A DNA stretch of 64,000 bases. Origin: Bimuria novae-zelandiae CBS 107.79. Taxonomy: Eukaryota; Ascomycota; Dothideomycetes; Pleosporales; Didymosphaeriaceae. Position 1 is the first letter of the stretch, and each line of letters opens with the position of its first letter. The notes under the pieces were generated by a model. The model ran no database searches and was not told the DNA's origin. It was given only the letters and a program-made list of their open reading frames with translations. Below, piece by piece: positions 1 through 11,029 of the stretch. Where the stretch lies: NCBI GenBank assembly GCA_010015655.1, contig ML976656.1, forward strand, positions 1,044,927-1,108,926. Reading direction: 5' to 3'. The translations under genes were made by a program, and so were the position numbers.

Positions 1-262
1 AACGCTTTAGCAACGTTAAGAGTATTAAGGCTGCGATTGATCGCGCAACTGCTCTACAGGCTTAACAGAAAAGCACTTCGCCAGAGAAAGAAGCTCAAAA
101 GGCAGCAGCAGCAGCAGCAGCAGCGCTTACTCTTAAGTCTATGTGTACTAAGTGGCAAATATAATTGTTGTCGTTGAAAAATCGCGATTCAAAATAGTGT
201 GGCTATCTTAGTTAGGGTGGCCGAGAAGTATACGTGGCCGAAAAGTATATGGCCGAGCTTAG
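1..262 (+). mobile_element. 3' end of a decayed DNA transposon
   Basis: Plus-strand frame from about base 5 reads a Lys/Ala-rich tail (motifs FSNVKSIKAAIDRATALQA and a run of alanines encoded by a GCA microsatellite at about 101-124) with one in-frame TAA before a stop near 163-165. This resembles the C-terminus of pogo-type fungal transposases by my recollection of the family; it is followed by tandem 17-bp repeats that could belong to the element's end. Only the end is in the window, so the family is not certain. Confidence 0.4.
217..257. repeat. 17-bp tandem repeat, two and a half units
   Basis: Two units of GTGGCCGA(G/A)AAGTATA(C/T) at 217-233 and 234-250, and a partial third unit to 257. 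They lie just downstream of the transposase-like tail, so they are probably sub-terminal transposon repeats (inference). Confidence 0.7.
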
Positions 263-2887
263 CGCTAATCTGTTCCTGTCATGCGCTAACCCGTTCACAA
301 CTGGCTCACCATCGGTCATGAATTCACTCCGAGGTTTATTCGAATGAGAGCGAGTTCTGATGTTCAAGATTCAACTTCTCAAAATATTGGTTTGCCTCAT
401 GTATATTATTTTCTAGAAACACGGCCGGTATAAGTGCGCCTACAAGCAAACAATACCCATAAGCACCTATCAGAGTCTCAGACGTGTGTCACGCACGAAC
501 GAGGAATATTGCGGATTGCATATGCCAGGAGACTCTTTGTTTAGTTCTTTTGGGACCCTTGTCTACGATTCCTCTTCAACACACCATGTATCAGGCCCCG
601 TTCATAATGACAGCTACACACCTAGGGTATATTTTCAGACTAATAGCTTGGTCTCATACGCGGGTCGCTGCCTGGAAGGGCAACTTGAGGAAGCTACCCA
701 TGTACCGATGACAGGCTCTTGTGCAGCATTCTTCTCACACTGCGCCGGTGCTCTCAGAACTCTCATTTGCTACTCAATATCCCCGCCAGCTCACATTGTG
801 CGAACCGGCTACCTTTCCCAACATCAAGCCGCGAGCACTGTATTTGGTCAAGGGATGAGTCGAAAATTTGGAAATAAACACCCTCGTCATTTCCAAGCAT
901 CTGGACGAGGCTCAAGCGAAACCTCTGCATCGGTGACGACCTCATGGTGCAGCGGAACCCTAGACAAGGCACCCACGCCGTTGGGAAACAACGTGGGACC
1001 GTGGGTGTGGTCCATATTATGCCGCATCGCAATTGTGATGCAAATCTCCATTTTTGCTAGCAGACCAGACGTTATGCCGTTCCTCGGTTCTTTAAAGAGC
1101 GAGGTATGTGGGGTTGCGGCGTAGTCGGAGGTTATATGGACGTCGATGGCAACCAGAGAACAACCCATACCACTGCAAACAGCAAGATTATTTCAAAAGG
1201 AAAGTGTGAATGAGAAACCTCGAAATAACCGACTGGAATCTCACTACTACTCCGTGTTAGAGGACGAGGATCCTCATTTCACCGCTACGGATATACCTCT
1301 TTCGACCGCTTGGCAGACCATTGCGAAGCTGAGCACTTGAAGTCACCGATTCCAGCGACGCAAAAATTTAGGGGTGCTCATCGTGATGCAGGCTCTGGTG
1401 AGCTGTGATGTAGGTGGACGCCGGTAGAGATTGCAGGGAAACGAAGGAATAGATCTCTGCTCACGCCAGACACCGGGTGAGCATCCCAAAGTGCGATTCC
1501 ATGCCATTGGACGTAAGCTGATGCCGACCAGTGAAGGTTGAGCACGTTCTCCGGTCGTTGTCGAGCTTCAAAGTATACGTGAAGACGTGCAGTACGTCCC
1601 GGCTCAGCGAATGTCTGATTCAGCCCTGTCTCGGAAGAGGCAATTGTTCGACCCAGCGCTTTCCTCCACTTCAACGAACCAGCATGCAGAAATCAACTCG
1701 ATTCTAGCATTAGCCGCAATGCGCTGACGGCTTACCGGGCGACCACATTGGGGTCCACATGAAGGTCGTGTTACCATCGGTTACGATCGAGATGCAGCCG
1801 CAGGCAGCCGCTTCCGCCTACCCGGTCTGCTACCTACACTTCGAGTGGCATGGGACGAATGAACTCGAGCGGCCATCTTACGCCAGCAGCTCACCCACGA
1901 TCTTACTCAGCCATCATCCAGACCCTGACGGAAAAATCACGACATTCTCCTAAAAAAAACTGTAGCATCACGAGAGCCGTCGAACCGAGTGGCCTGTGAG
2001 CAAGATATTGATGTCGAATTTGTCCGGGTGGTAAGCTGAGAATCCCCCCAAGACTGAGGTCGAGTTTGACTGCGCGGTGGCTGCGGCCAGGCTGCCCTAC
2101 CCGGATGGAGCGCTTTCCCCACTGCGCCATCTAAGCCAAGCCGCCGCCCCACAAGAAAGAACAATCCATTTATCCCCCGTAATTTTTCATTCAGTTGTTC
2201 CACGTGCCCGAGTCCCGCAAATCTCGAATTCTTCAGAGCGACCGTTCATTTGACGCCTATTGCACCTTCTCGTTGACAGTGCTGGATTGGACACCAGTGG
2301 AAGTTATGTGCCCAGCTGCGAAGCCGAGCAACAAGATGCTGTTTGGACTGGCACCTGGGGGCCTTTCGTGGCGTCCAGGGACATCATGTCTTTAACCGGC
2401 TTGTCATCCAGGTACCAGGAACAACGGGCCGCGGGCAGCTCGGCGCACGAGGTCTAACAAATTACGCCACGTGTATTTCTTCTAGATGGTTCAGAATTCT
2501 GGTAGCGAATCCCAAAAACCACTCCGCAGGATCTCAGCATATATTGCAAGGATCTAGCCCCCCTGGATCCAGACAAGAACACGAAGATTGCAATCCTACG
2601 GCGCATCCAATGTCACTGATGAGCTCATTGTAGGCAGGGCCGGTCCGGCTTCCTGGGAGATATGGTTCTCATGCTTACGTGCAGGTACAATGCAACGACT
2701 TGGCGAAAGTGTGGCTTGGTTCTTCTGGCCGTGTACCTGATTGAATGTAGTTCCAGACCACTTTTATGGACTAGTAGTAGCAGGCGGTACCCGTCCCTCC
2801 TTAACTGAATTGTGGTAAGTCGCTTAGGCTGGCACCGTGGATGACAAGACGAATCCTACGAATCTCGTATCTCAGTCAGCATGAGGA
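263..2887. other. No recognisable gene, about 2.6 kb
   Basis: Base composition is near that of the gene regions, not RIP-depleted. Short frames exist on both strands (for example 486-1124 plus and 1378-1674 minus), but the longest opens at a non-ATG codon, none shows a family motif, and I could not join them with credible splice sites. It may hold a decayed gene; I see nothing that can be named. Confidence 0.5.
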
Positions 2888-2894
2888 TATAAAG
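2888..2894 (+). promoter_or_regulatory. TATA box of the FAD oxidase gene
   Basis: TATAAAG lies 72 bp before the ATG at 2966, a usual distance for a TATA-driven fungal gene. Confidence 0.5.
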
Positions 2895-2965
2895 TCGCTT
2901 TGTTCCCCCATTAGCTATTTGTTCATCCGCAGGTCACAGTCTCAGTCTCAACATTGTTGCCCAGC

Positions 2966-4554
2966 ATGCGTGTCGTCACTCTTCTTTCCGCCGGCCTTAT
3001 CGCCTCCACAGCCGATGCGCTTGTTGTTACACGGGCTACCATTGAGAAGTGTCTCACGGATGCCAAAGTCCCAGTCGACACCAAGGGTTCCGAGGACTGG
3101 GACGAGCACGTTGCTCCCTTCAACATCCGCCTGCCTTACCTGCCAACCGCCATTTCGGTCCCTACGACCACCAAGCACATTCAAGACTCTGTCAAATGCG
3201 GCAAGAAGCTTGGCATCAAGGTTTCTGCCAAGTCTGGCGGCCACAGCTACGCGAGCTTTGGATTCGGTGGAGAGAATGGCCACTTGGTCGTTGAGCTCAC
3301 CGACATGTACAACGTCACCTACGATGCAGCCAAGAACCTCGCGACCGTGCAGCCTGGTGCCAGGCTTGGTCATGTAGCAACCGTGCTTTACGAGCAGTAT
3401 GGACGTGCCATTGCTCACGGCACCTGCCCTGGGTGAGTCAAAATAATAAATCTCACTTGGTTCACTTTCTGACGGAACACAGTGTTGGCGTTTCTGGCCA
3501 CTTCCTCCACGGAGGCTTTGGTTTCAGCTCTCACATGCACGGTCTTGCTGTGGACTTCATTCAAAGCGTCGACGTCGTCCTGGCTGACGGTAGTGTCAAG
3601 ACTGCCTCGAGCACTTCAAATGCCGACCTGTTCTGGGGTCTCAAGGGTGCCGGCTCGAACTTCGGTATCGTTGCTTCGTACAAGCTCTCCACTTTCGCAG
3701 CGCCGCAGACTCTTACCAAGTTCGGTGTTTCCCTCGGATGGACCAAGGACACCGCTGTTGCCGGTCTTGAGGCAGTTGAGAAGTACGCCAAGAACATCCA
3801 GCCCCGTGAGGTTAACTTCCGCATTGGCGACTATAACAAGGGCCAGCCCGGAATCGAAGGTCTTTACTATGGTACCCCTGCACAGTGGAGGACGGCTTTC
3901 CAGCCTCTTCTTGACACGCTTCCCAAGGGCTACACCATTTCCGAGCCGCAGACTCTCAACTGGATTCAAGCTGTCATTGCTTACTCCAATTACGACGAGG
4001 TCGACTGGATCCACCCCAGCCCCGTAAGTTTGATAACTGAAAATGTTCAATTCCGCCTTCATCTGACCAAGATATAGCAAGAAAACTTCTACACCAAGAG
4101 TTTGACCCTCAAGGGCCTGAACGGAACCGCCGCCCAAGCCTTCGTCGACTACTACTTTGACGTCGCCAACAAGGTCGTTGACCGTTTCTGGTTCTTCCAG
4201 CTCGATATGCATGGTGGCAAGTACTCGCAGGTCTCGAAGGTGCCCCAGGATGCTACCGCGTACGCCCACCGCGACAAGCTCTACATCATCCAGTTCTACG
4301 ACCGTTATGAGAACAACCAGACCTACCCTGCTACCTCTTTCGGCTTCCTCGACGGCTGGGTCGACGCTGTCACCGACACCATCCCTAGGTCTGACTGGGG
4401 TGCGTACATCAACTACGCTGACGCCAGGCTGCCCCGCGCCGAGGCCGTGAGGCAGTACTATGGCGAGCACCTTGACGAGCTCCAGGCACTCAAGGCCAAG
4501 TACGACCCTAAGCAGCTCTTCTACTACCCTCAGTCTGTCCAGCCGAGGGCATAA
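2966..4554 (+). CDS. Secreted FAD-linked oxidase, BBE/glucooligosaccharide oxidase type
   Basis: Three exons (2966-3432, 3483-4023, 4078-4554) give 494 aa without frame conflict; introns of 50 and 54 nt start GTGAGT and GTAAGT. The N-terminus has a hydrophobic signal peptide of about 19 residues. An FAD-binding PCMH-type domain follows: SGGHSYASFG places His93 where the family attaches FAD through histidine, and HGTCPGVGVSGHFLHGG places Cys154 as the second, cysteinyl attachment, so bicovalent FAD is expected. The C-terminus has the BBE motif around KYDPKQLFYYPQS. The family oxidises carbohydrates or secondary metabolites with O2, releasing H2O2; the substrate cannot be told from sequence. 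The start is ATG 2966; an in-frame TTG lies 12 bp upstream. The SDR and P450 nearby suggest a former oxidative cluster (inference). Confidence 0.92.
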
Positions 4555-4953
4555 AAGTGAAGCGTATCTGAACCTTCCTTTGACGCTATACTAGAATTTC
4601 TTAGTGTTTCTTGTAGGGCCCAAAGACTGTAACATATGCTGCGAATGAACATATTTTCAGAACATTGTGGTTTCTCGTGATGCAGTGAGCTCACCCTCAG
4701 CCTTCGCGATCGTACCGCAATCCAAAAATGACATGTACCCCTTGGAAAGAATATACAAGAGCCATGCAGTGAGGTCGTGGAGGAAGCTGCGCTAAACCAG
4801 CCCTCTGGGACAAATCACATCACATCTGTCCCCGCACCATGTCTCGTCCAATCTGCTGGCTTCACATAGCGGAACACACTATACGACTCTATATTTATTT
4901 AAAAATGCTTCAAAGTCTGAGACGAGAACACTCCATCGCTCAATCTGGCTGAA

Positions 4954-6055
4954 ATGACGCATCCAGCCCCGACTGAGCTCTCCACGAAGGCCCTCTTCAG
5001 ACTTGATGGAAGGACCATCGTGAGTAAGTTCCAAACAAAATGTTTGAATATCGATCATGTTGACAGCCATACAGTCTCCGGCGGTGCAGGATCCGTAGGT
5101 TCTACGGTTGGCAAAGCAGTACTTGAAAGTGGAGGCGACGCCATTTTCATCGAAATCGCACCACAACCAGAAGCAAGCAGATGGAGTATATCACCTACCT
5201 CTGCTTCAAGCCCCCATCTCATACGTATATAGATAACATCGAAGCCACAGCCACTGCCAACGGCACAAAAGCCTGGTACCACAGGCTCAACGTCACCGAC
5301 GCAGACGCCATCCCACCCGTATTCGATACCATCCGGTCACAGATCCGCTACCCACTCCGCGGCCTCGTAGCCTGCACAGGCATATCGGGCGTATGCGATG
5401 CTACATCCTACCCCATCGACGCTTTCCGAAAGATCATCGATGTGAACATCGCAGGAGCGTTCCTCACAACGCAAGCCATAGGTAGGGAAATGCACCGCGC
5501 CACCGTCCCCGGAAGCATCGTCTTGATTGCAAGCATGAGCGGTTGGATCAGCAACAGAGTACATTAACAGCATCCCCAGCACTAATTCGAATGCTAATAC
5601 GTAGAAAGTGTATCAACGGCGCCGCGTACAATGCGTCCAAATCGGCTGTGCATCAGCTCGCGCGCTCGCTTGCAGCTGAATGGGGCCATCCGCAGAATAC
5701 ATTCGACTACTACCCTGCTGGACAACCAAAGAGGAAAGTTCATCCACCAATCAGGGTCAATACCATCAGTCCGGGCCATATCGAGACTCCTTTGACTGCG
5801 GAGGCGCAGGAGACGGGGCTGGTGGACGATTGGGTGAAGCAGAATATGTTGGGGAGGATTAGCCAGGTGGAAGAGTACAGTGCGCCGGTGCTGTTTCTGC
5901 TAGAATCTTCGCGTCGATGGTGGTCATTGCGCTTGGTAGTGGAGACTCCATCTCAAGCACTGGCCCCTTGGTTGGTGAACAGGCGTGGCTGTTATGATCA
6001 AGGCAGCTTGATACTAGCACTGTACTCCTTCGTGCAAACAAGGCTTCCTGTGTAG
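4954..6055 (+). CDS. Short-chain dehydrogenase/reductase, probably frameshifted
   Basis: Classical SDR. Exons 4954-5023, 5075-5185 and 5233-5558 join cleanly (introns GTAAGT..ACAG and GTATAT..ATAG). They encode the NAD(P)-binding loop SGGAGSVG, then NVTD, the central DVNIAGAF region and IASMSG. The last segment (about 5605 on) has AAYNASKSAVHQLARSLAAEWG, with catalytic Tyr and Lys in YxxxK, and RVNTISPGHIETPL. No GT-AG pair brings exon 3 into the frame of the last segment: donor 5559 to acceptor 5604 is one base off. The usual C-terminal motif after LFLLESS is also lost to unrelated sequence. So the gene either has a non-standard junction plus altered tail or is a recent pseudogene. The substrate is unknown. 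Confidence 0.62.
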
Positions 6056-6369
6056 CGGTGGTTTTTGAAGCGACTCGCTTGTGGTCTTGTTCCTCGGCGA
6101 CTATCCTTGTGAGTCGGTGACCCACCGTGATTGTACTACCATTTCAGGCGCCTTTCGATTAGCGAGTGCGCGCCCTATGCTAGGCTCACTTGTTCTTGTA
6201 GCATCAGGGAGTTGTGAGCATTGGATAAGCTCAACAATCAGGTATTTATCTCATACGCTTTGTCTATGGGATCGTCCGCCCTTGCAACAAAACTTGTTGA
6301 TGGAACTTTTTGTTGAAATTATACAACGCATTCCTCATTCCACACTCCCACCAAATTTGTCGCTACAAG
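6056..6369. other. Intergenic spacer
   Basis: Between the SDR remnant and the GPI-type gene. I see no gene; a TATTTAT stretch near 6242 could serve the downstream gene. Confidence 0.4.
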
Positions 6370-6911
6370 ATGCATCTAAGCTTAGTGATCTTGCTCACTT
6401 TCGCGAGCAACGCTATTGCGGACTATATCATCATCACCACACCGACTCGGACTTCTTGGCTCCCCGGACAAACCGTTAGTTTCAGTAATATCTACCAGGT
6501 ACATCTCTCTATCATCTTCTCGCCTCAACTAACCCCGCTCAGGTACTCTCCTGGAGCAGCTACACCGAATCGAAGTGGAGCAAGGCCACCGCAGCGGCCG
6601 CGGCATACGCCTCAACCATCACGAATGATCCCAAAGTTAAATCCGCCCAGTCGGCCTGGAAGGAGTATTTGAAGACGGGGAAGAACATACCCATCGACGT
6701 AACGAATTTATACACCACGGCGACGTATACGACGGCGCCCGAGTGGTATATGAACATGCCGACGGGTGTTAAGGAAGTTCTGGAGAGTATGAAGCACGAG
6801 GAAGAAAGAATCGTGAGTACGGCTTTGTATGGAGGGGTAGCGAAGCCGACGGCCATGCCGAAGTATGTTGGAGCTGGCGCCGTTGCGATTGCTGCTGCTG
6901 CTCTGCTGTAG
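6370..6911 (+). CDS. Small secreted, GPI-anchor-like protein
   Basis: Exons 6370-6498 and 6543-6911 (44-nt intron GTACAT..CTCAG) give 165 aa. It begins with a signal peptide (MHLSLVILLTFASNAIA) and ends in a short hydrophobic tail (GAGAVAIAAAALL) with no charged residue after it, as in GPI-anchored cell-wall proteins. The centre is Ala/Ser/Thr-rich, then more polar with Lys and Glu. I do not recognise a catalytic family. It lies between two damaged oxidative genes but is itself open. Confidence 0.72.
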
Positions 6912-7300
6912 GACATGCTTCCCATAGGCGCTGAAGGACAGCGACCAAGGCTTAAGGGTTTTGGACGGACTGGTGATTTGGGTAGTCGGGGACTATGGGT
7001 CCTTCGGGGCTTTTTTTTTTAGCAGTGATAGTAACCGAGAGCGGACTGTACTATACAGGAGGTCATATCTACCACTCCCTCGCTTGTCCCCAACCCCGAT
7101 CTACGACTATCTTATTTCCGAAATATTTTCCACTGACCCTCTGCACACGCTCCTCATCCAGTACTCCGTCCCTGTCACTTCTCTCCTCAGCTTTTACACT
7201 TTCCATATCTAGGCTAACAATTTCCCTAGAATCGTATGGTGTAATTCCATTGTAGACCTGAAGTTGTTTCTGGGAAGCGAAAGCTCAGCAATGACATGTA
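6912..7300. other. Intergenic spacer
   Basis: Convergent spacer between the GPI-type gene and the P450 pseudogene; holds a run of 10 or more T near 7011-7020 and no gene that I can support. Confidence 0.4.
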
Positions 7301-9005
7301 TCAAGCCCTCCTCTGCCACACCAGTGGCGTCTTTTCAAGATGAAGCATCTGCAGTAATAGCAACATGCCGGTATCTTCCAGCGTGGCTACAGCACGTTCT
7401 CTGGCTGCTTCTTCGGTTTCCCCAGCGCGTCTCATGGGCGCTACAGAATGATCCCGAAACATGGCCACCATGACGGCAACGTGCTCTACTTGAGCGAACT
7501 TCTTCCCAGGGCATGCGCGATTGCCCTCACCCCAGGCAATGTACGCTCCGTGGCTGGGCATAACAATCGCCTCGCAGCCTTGCAGTGAACCGTCTCCCGA
7601 TGTTGTCCGGATCCACCGCGATGGTTTCCACTTGAGGCCGTCGTCACCCCAATACCTTGGGTGAGTATGGAGGGCATTGACGTTGAAAACCACTCGGGTG
7701 TGAGGCGGCACCACAACGGTTTGTCCTCGAATGGTGAGGGGTGTGGATTGGCTTTCGGTGCCTTTGCAGATGCTCAGAGCAGCTCGTACAACCGCAACGT
7801 CTCAAGCTGGCCGTTATTAATGCTTTGTTTCCCTCATCTTCGTTTATAATTCACCAAGACGTCCTGAGTCCGAACAAGCTTCGGAAACATGCTGTAATCG
7901 GCCTTCAAGACGTCTGAAACGCCAACAACTCGCCAAATTTCCTCAGCCATCCATTCTTAGGCTTCTAGATGCGCTACCAGAAGCATGAAGGTGAATGCGA
8001 AAGAATGCGCTGTAGTGTCATGGCCCGCAAAATTAAACACAAAGATGTTTCCATTACCTCATCCTGATTTATGAGCTTGTCCTCCTGGGAAGCCCGGACT
8101 GAAGACGAGATAAGATTGCCCTGGGCTTTTCCATCTTAAACGTTCTCCGCCTGCTCCTCGAACATATCCAGCATGTATTGTCTGAACTGCTCTGCAGCAT
8201 CACTCAGCCGACCAAGATGCGGAATAAAAGCAAGTCGCTTCAAAACTTGGGGTCCAAGGGCAAGTATCAAGATAGCGTTCTCGAGGAGGGGCGCTAGAGC
8301 GTCGCGATAGCTAAGCGGGCCGGACGTTGTTTTCTTATCACGTGCGCCGTAAAAGTCAAAAGACTTCCCAAACGCAACGTAGACAAGTACGTCCAGAGTC
8401 AACGTTCTAGTATCTTTCGTCATAGTCGAAGGAGCGTCCACTTGGGGATTGTCTTTCCAATATTGGAGTAGCTGTTGGCCCTGGCGCAGAGACTCTGTCC
8501 ACACCAAGAGATTGCTCTGCTCATTGAAGCTCGCGGCTGTGCATTTTCGTTGCCGCTGCCAATCGGAACCGTTCATAGTAGATATGTTTGGCCCGAAAAC
8601 GTCTAGCACAGCGAGCAACTCCACGGGATGAGCAAATTCGCCTTGTCGTTCCCTTCTCACAATATCCTGGGCCGCGTTTGCGTCGCACAGGTAAATCCAA
8701 TTCTTCCCTGGAGTAGCGAACATGAATGCGTCGCTGAGTTCGATATGAGCACGAGCCTTTTCATCAAACTCCCAGCCCACATGGCAGAATCGGGTGAAGT
8801 GACCATTTCCGAACGGAACATATTGAAGTATGGGGACGATGTAGCGGGCCAAGAGCATCCATACGGGATTCTCGGGGCTAATTGGTATGATGACGATCAG
8901 AAGGCCGACCTGGCGTGCAATGAAGTAGTTACGCCAGAGACTCCAGGCTGCCGGAATGGCAAAGAGAGCAAGAGGCAGCACGATAGCCAGGAAAACGGTG
9001 AACAT
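7301..9005 (-). pseudogene. Cytochrome P450 pseudogene
   Basis: The reading frame starts at ATG 9005 with a membrane anchor and a linker containing PENPVWMLL and VPFG, common in fungal P450s, and runs 289 codons to a TAA at 8136-8138. The homology continues: helix I with AGHDTT at 8011-8028 lies in another frame (a one-base loss near 8055), a second TAA lies at 7957-7959, and helix K (ETLRLY) near 7785 is followed by a further frame change. The haem loop WGEGNRACPG (about 7505-7534) with the axial Cys sits in the last open stretch, which ends at 7301. At least two stops and two frame changes make it non-functional. The Phe of the usual FxxGxRxCxG is Trp here. Family number and substrate are unknown. 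Confidence 0.88.
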
Positions 9006-9568
9006 TGTGGACAGCCTACACGAGCGGCAACTGTCACGGTTTGGAGTCTCCCTTTCCCCACTTGCAGTGGCGCCTCACCTGTTTTGAGATGCGACTACCC
9101 ATCCTACACTAGCGCTGTTTACAGCCACTCATGTATACCTACTGTTCGTAGCTTCACCCAATACAACAACAAGTACAATTCTCAATTTCTTCCTTATGCG
9201 TATGGATCACTAGCTCTCACAGCAACGCTGCCAATTCATCAGACTAAGAGACGCAAAGCTGGTCTTGAAGGCAATTAGCGTCAGGCGAAGGTCGAGGGCA
9301 ATTCGCAAAGCGCAAAAATCCCGAGGACAGCACCGGGACCGAGCCAAGTTTATGCATTTGTTGCTTGCTGCGCCGTATCTTCGCCGCCTCGCGCCTAGAC
9401 GCCATTAAATTAATACCATGCGCGCGACCAAACGGAGTGCAGGGAGAAACGGGCGGTTCAAAGACATCCTTGAATGTGGTTGACATGGCTTGTGTCGGGA
9501 TCCTCGTGCTTCACTGTCAGCTCTGGAGGGTGCAAAGTGTCTGGGGGTCCGTGCTTTCCGTTTCGACG
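9006..9568. other. Spacer between P450 pseudogene and transposon island
   Basis: No gene supported. It contains the former promoter side of the P450 and ends at the inverted repeat of the Tc1/mariner-type element. Confidence 0.4.
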
Positions 9569-9656
9569 ATCTGTTGTATGCGAAAATCGGTGATAAGCGA
9601 GAGAGCCCTCGGTTATTTTTTTTTCCCCACCAATTTGTATGAGGAATCGCAAAATC
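9569..9656 (+). repeat. Left terminal inverted repeat of the Tc1/mariner-type element
   Basis: Matches the reverse complement of 13064-13157 over nearly its whole length, including GATAAGCGAGAGAGCCCTCG and CAATTTGTAT(G/A)AGGAATC. The copies differ mainly in a homopolymer: T9 plus CCCC here against G18 on the right. Confidence 0.9.
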
Positions 9657-9839
9657 AAGTAGATCCACCACTAACCTACTAATAGTTACTTAATTTAATT
9701 ATAGTAAATTAAAGCTTTTTACTTATATAGAGATGCGCCTATACTAACTTTTTTAAGTATTTTTAACTGCGTGCACGCTATGTTTTGCGCCTATAGCGTC
9801 TCTATTATCTCCTACTAACCTCGACCTGCTCCATATATC

Positions 9840-10865
9840 ACACCTAGTACTAGAGGACTAGAGACTCGCGTAAGGATTAATATATACTAATTCCTCCTAT
9901 TAGGATAGACTAGGGAATAGATTGCTAAGCGTAAAGGCTACTCTATTAGTGCGGTGCGCAACGTAGAGATAAACCTACACGACTATAGCAGCGTACGGCG
10001 CCCACTAGAGCCTAGCGTAAAGCTTAGGAGACACCCTAAAATTAGTAAAGAGGATAGTAAAGCTCTATTTAAAGAGCTAATTTAGTTAGGATAGAAATAC
10101 CAAGATAAGATGGCGTACTAGTTATAGATAGAGAGGGGTATTAAAATTAACTAATTAAATATCTCCTAGTTCCTCTCCAAGCGCGGTTAGACTAAGAGAG
10201 CCCTACAACCTTTCTCTATTAGACGAAACGATAACCTTAGAGAGGCCTACTAACAGAGCATAAGACAGTTCACGCAGGAGGATCTAGTGTTTCTTAATAA
10301 GAGTATATTTAATAAGAAAACTAGCTGGCGTCACAAGGCTTATAGGCCTATAAGTAGTACGAGTTAATATACCCAGGATATAACTTGCGGGAAGACCTGG
10401 GCCATCCTACTAGCTTATACTATTAATAGTTACCTACCTTGTACAGGAATTAAAGAGGGTTACTATAACTACGAAGAGTTTATTAACTAGATCCGTAACT
10501 ATCTCCTTCCTACTCTATAGCAAACCTACAGGGACTAGCCAATAGTTATTATATTAGACAACGTCTTAATCTATACTAACAATAAGGTTACAGAGATTCT
10601 TAAGGCCGCTAGCCATGTAGTACGGTTCCTCCCACCGTATTTACCTAACTATAACCCCATCGAGCTCACCTTCTCTGTTTTAAAGTACTAGATTAAAAGG
10701 AATTATTTATACTATCGTTAACAGTATAGTTTATTTAGATTATTTTTAAAGGAGGCAGTTTTTAAGAGTCGCTGCGATTAATTTATAAGAAAACACTTTA
10801 AATACGCTACTAGAGGTTTATATATAAAGCAGGATAAGCTTAATTGAGTAAGGTCGGAGATACGA
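9840..10865 (+). pseudogene. Tc1/mariner-type (DDE_3) transposase, RIP-decayed
   Basis: The plus frame reads an N-terminal helix-turn-helix region (IAKRKGYSISAVRNVEINL, KLRRHPKIS). The DDE domain follows: FLNKSIFNKKTSWRHKAY (first Asp of the usual LDES now Asn), ITCGKTWAILLAYTINSYLP, IVIILDNVLIYTNN with the second Asp, and LPPYLPNYNPIELTFSVLK with the third acidic residue. The tail reads KSRCDQF and RKHFKYATRGLY. Many in-frame TAG/TAA codons sit where Trp or Gln is expected. The protein would have cut and joined the element ends at TA sites; it is dead here. Boundaries are approximate. Confidence 0.85.
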
Positions 10866-11029
10866 GCTTAGCGCGGTAGGGATTACGCCGAGGATGCGGA
10901 GAATAATAAGGTTAATAAAGAGTAAAGCTGGTATATTAATCAATTTCTATATTTTTAATTTTGTAGTACTAAATTTAAGAAAACAAGAACGCCTTAGACT
11001 AGGAAAATCTACTACAAATTGCTTAGACT

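Noticed and set aside
486..1124. 212-codon plus frame
   Set aside because: Opens at GTG, not ATG; no family motif; competing minus frames of similar quality; no splice-supported extension.
3616..4470. 284-codon minus frame
   Set aside because: Lies antisense to the FAD oxidase exons, whose protein motifs are clear; it is a codon-bias shadow.
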